Positions 57,003 to 64,000 of a stretch of 64,000 bases of DNA are shown here, piece by piece. The stretch is from Isoetes taiwanensis. Taxonomy: Eukaryota; Streptophyta; Lycopodiopsida; Isoetales; Isoetaceae. Location of the stretch: positions 7,983,132 to 8,047,131 of the forward strand of contig JAJEKV010000011.1 of assembly GCA_021234155.1 (NCBI GenBank). Direction: 5' to 3'. Made by a program: the position numbers and the translations under genes. Within the stretch, counting starts at the first letter, position 1. The number at the start of each line of letters is the position of its first letter. The notes beneath the pieces were generated by a model. That model saw only the letters and a list, made by a program, of their open reading frames with translations, searched no databases and was not told the origin of the DNA.

Positions 57003-57058
57003 GTTTATGTTTATGTTTATGTTTATGTTTATGTTTATGTTTATTTTTTTTTTGAAGG
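57003..57058. repeat. (TTTATG)n microsatellite forming the 3' tail of a LINE
   Basis: Seven TTTATG-type units followed by about ten T on the plus strand, i.e. A10 then (ATAAAC)n at the 3' end of the minus-strand LINE. Confidence 0.85.
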
Positions 57059-58135
57059 ATGAAAGCCAAGACATTTATTAATCAGCTAAAGAGTACAAAA
57101 TTTACATGTCTCATCTAATTGTGTAAGCACAAAAAGATGCCACGGGAGGACGAGCCTGGAGCACAATGTACTTACTCCAGAATAGGAGACTAACGATAAG
57201 AATCGAAGATACTGGATCCAGTTGCATTTCATCATTTCTGATTCAAGGGAGGAACATTCATAGGCTGTCAATATCTTTTTGTGGGCCACCGTAATAACAC
57301 CGCGTGCAGATGAATTAATGCCCTGAAAGATGTGGTGTCTGCGACGCTCCCATATCGACTATAGGAGCCAACCGGAACCAAGAAGGAATGCTCTTTGCTT
57401 AGCTGGAGGCCATGCGTTGGGATAGGATGCCAAGAGGATGCATTGGCAGTCCAATGTACTGTTAAACAAACCTTGTAGCCAGGACCATGCTGGTTGAACC
57501 TCAGGACAATCAAAGAGACAATGCTCAAGAGTCTCAACGTCTGAAAGACAAAGCGGGCATACTACAGATATGCGAGGATCATAGCGATGTCGGAAGGCAT
57601 TAACCCGCAAGCACTTGTGGATAACCTGCCACCACAGTTCAGAGACTTTAGGGTGGAGCAACGTATCCGAAAGCCTGTACGACACAAAGTGGGCTGTGGA
57701 ACCTGTAGGTGCCACCCATCTGGCAACTGGAGGGGCTCTGGTGCTAAAAGAAGGCGATATACTGATCTGACAAAGTGCTTGCCTTTGTGAATATTTTCAT
57801 GACAGTCCCATGACACCCTTTCAGCAACACAAACTTGCACTATAAGAGGCAAATTTTCTACGACCTTCTCCCATAGAGATATATCCCAACGAGAGAGCAG
57901 GAACTTTGCCTAAAATCCAGGCCAAGACAGTAGGTGACCCGCTTCATACCATGCTTGAATAGAAACACCACCTGCAAGAACCCATCGTCTCTGAGTTAGG
58001 GGATCAACTGATGCTGCCAATGGAGGTGCTGAGGGGTCTGGAGGCAGTGGTGCCCACCATTATGGAGTCTCCAATAGGGTGTGGATAGAGAGCATGGCCA
58101 GAAAAGATGTCTGACTGCCTCCCATGTTGTCAACA
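57003..58135 (-). mobile_element. 5'-truncated LINE (non-LTR retrotransposon)
   Basis: The minus strand encodes the C-terminal part of a LINE polyprotein. TWEAVRHLFWPCSLSTPYWR and KHFVRSVYRLLLAPEP come first, then a zf-RVT module (LWWQVIHKCLRVNAFRHRYD, CPLCLSDVETLEHCLFDCPE, VQPAWSWLQGL). After frame changes follow RRRHHIFQGINSSARGVITV and a short tail. An AATAAA signal (about 57076) precedes the A-rich tail. Endonuclease and reverse-transcriptase catalytic parts are missing, so the copy is truncated at about 58135. I could not define a target duplication. Confidence 0.85.
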
Positions 58136-58954
58136 GGCCATGCAAAAATGGAGAAGCACTTGGAAATTTCAAATACAAAATACACAATTAAGTTAACTGT
58201 CAATTTCAAATACACAATTAATTTAAAGGTTGTGAGGTGCATTGTACACATGTACGCTACACATATACTAGCGTATGTGTTTGGGGCTCCTCGCCAATCG
58301 TTGGATGCCCTGTACAAATATCAACAAAAACAACCTGGGGGTTCGGGGGAAGGGGAGGGGGATAATTTAATGGTTCAATTTCTTAATATGTTAGATGCTC
58401 CTTTCAATGGTTCGATGTGCTATATTAATGCATCTTCTTTTTCATTTTCGTAAGGTGTTGGTAATTGTGCCTGTGCAGCCGCATGGAACGCCGCATGGAA
58501 CGTCGCATGCGGCGTTCCCTTCCCCCCTGCGGGACCTTTTCCACTCTGCGTCTGGTCTCCCTTTCCGTATTTCAAATTCCAGAGGGAAGGGAGCGGGATA
58601 GGGCGGGCGGTGATGGCCTGGTTCGTGCTTCTCTTTACGTTGGTGAGCCATTATTTTTCCCTTTCTCCCCATTAGAGGAAGCTTTTTTTCGTCTCCATCT
58701 GCATTCAACTCGGATCTTTATTCTGGGCGAAGCTTCTGCGCTTCTGATCGCAGATTCAAGCCTTAATCCTCCTTTTTTTCCCGCAGCAGATCTGCTATAC
58801 GATTCTGAGCTTCTAAACAGGTATTCGAAATTTTTTCCTTTGATCATACTTGCTTTTAAGTTCTTCAATCTCCTTTTCACAGATTCTAAACCCTTTGAAA
58901 CATCATCCTGGTTCATATTTCCACGTCCCAAATCGTCCAGATCGGGCCGAGAAC
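58136..58954. other. Upstream region of the 59-64 kb gene; palindrome
   Basis: A nearly duplicated AATTTCAAATACA(AA)TACACAATTAA unit lies at about 58163-58221. At about 58484-58522 is a palindrome, GGAACGCCGCATG...CATGCGGCGTTCC. The T/C-rich 58540-58950 stretch could be promoter and 5' UTR of the following gene, but no promoter element is decisive. Confidence 0.35.
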
Positions 58955-61900
58955 ATGGATCTTCCTTTGGTAGGAATGCTTCTTTTTGAAAAAAATCTGC
59001 TACATCAAATCCACAGTAGAAAACATCCTTCTGGTACACAAAAAAAAAACAGGGTTTCCTGCCAGATTTGGGGAGGAAGGAATATAACAATGGCTATAAA
59101 TTGGAACCAAAGGGGGGATTTGTTTGAGTGCTGCAGTGGCGGTTTGAACAGCTTCATCTATGTCTTTCGGCTTAGAGCCCCATTTTTTCCAACAAGAAGC
59201 TTTGGCGTCATTGGAGCTCCATCGCAGAAGAGGAGGTTGCCATGACTCAGAAATAAAGTAATGTAGAACTTTCAGAAATTTCAGGCAAAGCATCACTAGA
59301 AACCATTTTTCTACTACAGTAACTATAATGGTTTTTGAAATCTAGCCATGCTGCCGATGTTTGCACCGAGAGTGGTAAGAATATTTTAAAATGAAATGAA
59401 TGTAATGATTTTATGCATATAAGATTGTTAACAAAAAAGGTGCAAATGGAAAAGGCTATTCTGCCATATTTTGTACAGTAGGCTGAAGATGTGGCCGAAC
59501 GACTTATTGACTTTGGTTTCCACGCTTCTACAATGTCTTGACATGTTCTAGGCACAATGATGGTTCAGCCTAAAGTTTAAGCAAGGTGCATTCCTACCAT
59601 TGAATATCCATGTCTAAATCTGCTCTATGATGACGAGTTAATTTCTTTTATTCGTTTCAGGTTGAGCTAGACTGCTTATGTGAAGACACCAGCTCTATAG
59701 GAGGAGAGATGCATGAAATAGAGGACGACATTTCAAACTATGACGTTAATCTTTTGAAGGCAATGCGGGTATGAAATCAGTTTATTGTAAAGAGGAAACA
59801 AACTTCTACTAATAACTCAGATGCCTGATTGCTTCTCTCCCTCATTGTCTGTGACGTTCCAGCACAGTATACGGTCCCAGGACGTATACTGTACTGCCTC
59901 GTCACGCGTACACGCCACCCCGACTGACGTGTACGCCGACGTGTAGCCAAGTGGGTAGCCCCTAGGGGGGCAACTTGCTAAGAATGTGCATTAGTATTAA
60001 TGTGCACATTTTCCAATGTACACATTAATGTGGGCACACATTTCCATGTGGCCACTTGATGCCAAGTGGGCCATACCCAAGTGTGCAATTAATGTGCACA
60101 TTTTCCAATGTACACATTAATTGGGTGCACACATTTCCATGTGGGCACATTTGGCCACCTAGCCATTAAAGGCAAGTGGGCCCATTCCCAATTATCCCAC
60201 ATGCCTAAAGGGGATAATTGGAAACCCTAGCCAACCCCCTTGTCTATTTAAGTAGGAGAACCCTAACTTGCCCATTTTCGTTTCTAGGGTTTTAGAGCTC
60301 TGTTTTGACTGCCCCAAGGGTCAAAACCGCCTCCCAGACTCTGTCTGAGAGAATTGCATCATTAGTTTTCCTTGATTCGAGCATCTCAGCAGGATGGTCG
60401 AGCTCAGGTCAGGAGGAGGAACTCAAGGATCAGGTATTTAGGCAATTTAGTAGTCTAAACCCCATTTCAGCCATCGAATCAGTAGGTTTAGCCTCTTAAA
60501 TTGCCCATAGCGACCCCTCTAGATCTCTAGATAGCAGATTCTAACTAAAGAACCTAACTCTATGATATAGATTAGATCTAGTTCTTTAGTTCTCTGTGAA
60601 GTATATGGATGATGTATCTCTATGAACTCCTTGTATTGGGAAGGGGGGTAGAGACCTAAAGCTTTGTAGTTGATGCTCCTAGAGTAGCCTCTCTAGCACA
60701 CCGTAGAGATTCGCCCTACCGGTACAAGAGCCACACCTGGTTGTGGGTGAAGGGGCCAGACTGGCTAAGAAGGAGGTTCATGTCCTGACTCTTGAACGAT
60801 CCCTCTGGTGTGTAAAGCCTACCAGGGATCATTGTGACTAGGTCTAATGGCTTGCCACCGAAGCGGGCAAGGCATGGGCTCCGACACCGTGGGGTGGGGT
60901 TCACCTTCAGTGGGTTCGGGCCGAATACGGGCGGTGGCCCTCTAGTCACCTTGAGTCGGCATGTAGATCTCTGGAGGGAGTGATCCCCACCGCCCCATCG
61001 GAACTGGGGAGATGAAACCCAGGAATAGCCCTTTTGGCTATGCATCCAGCGGGCTACAGTCAGGTCCCAACACTTTTCAGCCTACTCTGCAAAGTGTACA
61101 CGGTGAGGGGCGGATGGAGTGGACAACCCTATGCCATGTTCTTATGCCACCCAAATCCATTGCCATGAATTAAATGCGCAATGAATCCCGGAGACCCAAG
61201 CCGTCAGTCATCCCTTTGAGTCTGAGCCTTGGGTAGGATTCCCTATGTGATGTGCTGATCTTTGTCTATGCAGATATGTGGAGGACCATCCTTCGTGATG
61301 GTCATATCATGTTGATGTATGTACTACTGACATGTATGTTTATGCTTCCGCAGCTAGGTAGGCCCTGAGGGAGACGGGGTACAATGACCCCTTCACTCTT
61401 CCCACTGGAACCCGCCGCTGGGCGTTGTCAGCGTGAAGGGCCCCAGATGGGCATGGAGCTGGTATGGGGGAAGAACTCCTGTTTGTATACGGTGAGTGCA
61501 CCGTATGCGAGTAGGGGACGTCACATTGTCCTTTGAGCTTTGTGGTTTTAGGTTCCAAATGATGTTAGGGAGGAAATGATGTTAAAGTTTTGTTGGAAGT
61601 CAAAGCCGTGAACACTTATGTACTTTTATTAGATAGTTTGATGACTTGCACACTTAGGAGCATTTACTTTCTATTGTATTCGCGTGCTTCCATAAAATTG
61701 TTTGGGTTATTTCTCATTCAGACATGCAGTTGCATTTTGCTTAGCAGGTTGTTCTTAATCAATAGGGTGCAGTTTGCAGGTTGTAGTTGCATTTTTTGCT
61801 TACATCTGTGTCAATTGTTGACAAATTTATGATGAACAGCGCATGCTTTATTCTCCCTTCTAATTCAATTTTGTGCTTTTTCTTGCAGCCGGTTTTATAA

Positions 61901-64000
61901 TCAGACTAGTTAAGGTGCCCAGCGTTGCTGGGCATAGCTAGAAACTGTGAATGACATACTGGAGCAATTGTTAAATGGATTCTTGTTTTTAAAATTGGAT
62001 AATCAAGAGCATTCGACCACATTTCGCACTTTCCCTTATCTTTTCCGTTTTCCTTTTTCATTTTGCCTTTGTCTACTATTTTTTTTTTCCTATTTTCCCC
62101 TTGCCCCTTTTCCCTTTTTACATTTTTCAATTTACTTTTTTCTTTTTCCATTATTCCATTTCCTCTTTTTCTCTTTTTTGTTTCTGCTTCCCCATTTTTC
62201 CTTTTCTATTTTCCCTTCCCTTTTCTCCAATTTGTGGTTGCCCTTTTTCCCTTTCCTTGTGCCCTTTCCCCCCTCTCTTTTCCCATTTCCCTCTTCCCCT
62301 TTTCCTCGTGACCTTCTTTCTAAGTTTTCCTTTACCCTTTCCCCTTTCCTTTTCCCTTTTCCCTTTCCTTCTCCCCACCTTTTCTTTTTTTTTTCCCCTT
62401 TTCCCCTCCCTTTTCCTCTTTTGCCCAAATTCTCTCACCTTTTTTTTTTTTCTAGTGCCCTTTTCCTTCCTTTTCCCCCCTCCTTTTTTCTTTTCCCTCT
62501 TTCCCTTTCCCTTTTCCATGTCCATTTTTTTCCTGGTTTTCCCCTTTCCGCGACCCTTTCCCTCTTCCCTTTTTTTGCCATGTCCTTTTTCTTTTCTATT
62601 TTTTTCATGCTCTTTTTTCGCTCCTCTTTTTCCCCCTTTCTTCACCTTTTTCCTCCTCCCCTCCTTTTTCCTTTTTTTTCCTTCGCTTTTTTTTTTTTCT
62701 ATTTTGCTCTTCCTTTTTATTCACCTCCCCTTTCTATTTTTCCATTTTACCTCCCGTTTTTTCCCTTTTGCCTTTTTCCATTTGCTTCTACTTTTTTCAC
62801 GTTTGCCTTTTCCATTTTCAACCTCCTTGCTTTTCCCTTTTTCTATCCCCTCCCCTTTTCAGATTCCCTTTTTCATTTTACCTTATTTTATTTTCCTTTT
62901 CTCCCATTCCATCCCCTACGCTTCCCTTTCCCCCTTCCCCTTTACCCATGGCCTTTTTCCCTTCCCTTTTCCTCCTCTCCCGACCCTTTCTCTATTCCGC
63001 TTTTTTTCGTGCCCTTTTTCCCTTCCATTTTTCTCTCTTCCGCCTCCTTTTTATTTCTTTTTTCCCTTTCTTTTTCTCATGTATTGTTTTCCCTTCCCTT
63101 TATTTCCTCACCCTTTCCATCCCTTCTCTCCTCCCTTTTTCTCTTTCCTTTTTTTTTTCGTGTCCTTTTTCCCTTCATTTTTTCTCCTTTCCCCACTTTT
63201 TTTCTCTCCCCCTTTCCCACTGTCCCTTTTCGCTCCCTCCTCCTCTCCCCATTTTCCCTTTCCATTTTCCTTTCCTTTTCCCTTTTCCTTTTCCCTTCCC
63301 TTCTCTCTACCCTTTTCCTCATCCCTTTTTTCCCTTCCCTTTTACTCCTATCCTCACCCTTTCCCTCTTTTCCTGTCATTTTTTCCTTTATTTTCTCTCT
63401 TACTTTTCCTTTCTCTTTTTTGTGCTATTTTCTATTTCCTTTTCCCTTTTATCCGTGCCTTTTTGGCCTTTCACTTTGCCTTTATCTCCTCCCTTTTCCT
63501 CCTTTCCCCACCTTTTTACTCTTCCCCTTTCCCAGTGTTCCTTTTCACTCCCTCCTCCTCCCCCTTTCTTTTACCTTTTCCTTTCCCTTTCCCTTTTCTT
63601 TCCTTTTCCCTTCCCTTTTCTCTACCCTTTTCCTCATCCCCTTTTCAACTTCCCTTTTACTCCTATCCTCATCCTTTCCATCTTCTCCTTTTCATAGTGT
63701 CCTTTTTCTTTATTTTCCTTTCCCTTTTTCGTGCTCTTTTTGCTTTCCTTTTTTCCTTTCTTTCTTTCCCTTTTACCCGTGTCTTTTTGCCTTTCACTTT
63801 ACCATTTTCTCCTCCCTTTTCCTTTTCCCTTTCCTCTTCAGACATTAGAGCATGGCCAATCATGGTGGAGGGAAGTCGTGCGATAAATCTCGACCTCCGA
63901 ATGCAATCGGATGATCTCAACCATCCAAATTAGGGTTTCATTCATGACATACTTACGCTATAACATTATAATATAAGATATTCGGAGAGGTGCCAAATAT
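58955..64000 (+). CDS. Unidentified host gene, exons 1-4, broken by a solo LTR and Helitron H3
   Basis: Exon 1, 58955-58969 (MDLPL, donor GTAGGA). Exon 2, 59661-59768 (VELDCLCEDTSSIGGEMHEI then EDDISNYDVNLLKAMR; acceptor TTTCAG, donor GTATGA). Exon 3, 61552-61580 (VPNDVREEM; acceptor TTTTAG, donor GTTAAA). Exon 4, 61889-61905, continues after Helitron H3 at 63979-64000 (RFYNQIFGEVPN). All joins keep one frame. The protein start is acidic and not recognised. A solo LTR occupies intron 2, which splicing could tolerate, but H3 interrupts exon 4, so this allele is probably disrupted. The gene runs off the window. Confidence 0.45.
59845..61530 (+). mobile_element. Solo LTR, 1676 bp, with 5-bp target duplication
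   Basis: The LTR spans 59850-61525. Ends are TGTGACGTTCC and GGGGACGTCACA, a TG...CA pair within an 8-bp inverted TGTGACGT/ACGTCACA. TTGTC flanks both sides (59845-59849 and 61526-61530). A TATA-like CTATTTAAG at about 60243, followed by ACCCTAACTTGCCC, suggests the LTR promoter. A 64-codon open frame at 60305-60499 is probably not a gene. No internal domain or second LTR is present, so recombination between LTRs is the likely origin. Confidence 0.9.
59996..60170. repeat. About 90-bp tandem duplication in the solo LTR
   Basis: Two adjacent units share AATGTGCACATTTTCCAATG, ACACATTTCCATGTGG and CAAGTGGGCC. They lie upstream of the presumed TATA box, a usual place for LTR enhancer repeats. A further inverted repeat, CAGTATACG...CGTATACTG, lies at about 59870-59893. 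Confidence 0.75.
61906..61933 (-). other. Helitron H3 3' terminus: hairpin plus CTAG
   Basis: Perfect 7-bp stem read on the minus strand, 7 bases, then CTAG next to T. Confidence 0.93.
62030..63840 (-). repeat. 1.8-kb pyrimidine (plus) / purine (minus) tract inside H3
   Basis: Almost only C and T on the plus strand. A longer-range repeat is visible: blocks near 63235-63360 and 63541-63680 share CTCCCTCCTCC, CTACCCTTTTCCTCATCCC and TTTTACTCCTATCCTCA. Relative to Helitron polarity the purine strand is the same as in H1. Confidence 0.9.

Larger units (their letters stand above)
61906..63978 (-). mobile_element. Helitron H3, non-autonomous, 2073 bp
   Basis: On the minus strand it starts TCTTATATTATAATGTTAT at 63978, preceded by A. 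It ends with hairpin GCCCAGC-AAC-GCTGGGC (61933-61917), ACCTTAA and CTAG (61909-61906), followed by T. The 5' subterminal part (CCCTAATTTGGATGG) matches H2. The interior is a purine tract on the minus strand, as in H1. It has no coding capacity; the 600-codon plus-strand frames are pyrimidine-tract artefacts. Confidence 0.92.

Noticed and set aside
60305-60499. 64-codon open frame in the solo LTR
   Set aside because: It lies in the presumed LTR leader, is short and has no family resemblance.
61947-63933. Open frames of about 600 codons on the plus strand
   Set aside because: Same artefact in the pyrimidine tract of H3.

Overview
The window is nuclear DNA of a land plant with a large, transposon-rich genome. 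The evidence is plastid sigma-factor exons, pentatricopeptide (PPR) fragments, a caffeoyl-CoA O-methyltransferase (CCoAOMT) fragment, a plant-type leucine-rich-repeat (LRR) protein, introns with GT/AG borders, and plant families of LTR elements, Helitrons, hAT, MULE and LINE elements. A fern or another non-seed plant is a guess only. Only one host gene, the LRR protein at 41.0-42.8 kb, looks intact. Almost everything else is mobile DNA or broken gene pieces.

Layout. 0-7.7 kb: A-rich intergenic DNA with small tandem repeats, two SINE-like copies, a decayed conserved plant gene (5.3-5.7 kb, minus) and a PPR remnant (7.1-7.3 kb, minus). 7740-9668: Helitron H1, filled by a 1.75-kb purine-only tract. 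10.5-11.0 kb: a MULE-type MITE. 12302-21144: a structurally complete 8.84-kb DNA transposon with perfect 23-bp terminal inverted repeats and a 6-bp target duplication. It carries a DDE-like transposase on the plus strand and, on the minus strand, an FCP1/NLI-like phosphatase, a Ulp1-type cysteine protease and a coiled-coil/RING-like protein. I cannot place this combination in a named superfamily, and it is the main candidate for an undescribed system. 22.3-23.6 kb: plastid sigma-factor pseudogene (minus). 24069-35891: minus-strand Ty3/Gypsy element with a GCCAT target duplication, very unequal LTRs, an extra RNase H placed before the reverse transcriptase, and a nested hAT MITE. 36.0-37.7 kb: WDR6-like and membrane-protein fragments (minus). 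38.7-38.9 kb: a second MULE-type MITE. 41.0-42.8 kb: the LRR gene. 42.9-46.4 kb: a 1.05-kb direct repeat flanking a truncated copy of a gene whose longer copy is at 50.5-52.1 kb. 46.9-49.0 kb: Pumilio-like exon and receptor-kinase pseudogene (minus). 53351-56810: Helitron H2 carrying fragments of at least four host genes. 56.8-57.0 kb: Deg-protease fragment. 57.0-58.1 kb: 5'-truncated LINE (minus). 59.0-64.0 kb: a host gene whose second intron holds a solo LTR (59850-61525) and whose fourth exon is split by Helitron H3 (61906-63978, minus).

H1, H2 and H3 share the same first 19 bases, the same 3' hairpin and CTAG end, and all sit between A and T, so they are one family. Two of them carry long purine/pyrimidine tracts and the third carries captured genes. 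Target duplications and termini were read by eye. Protein family names come from remembered motif patterns, not searches.
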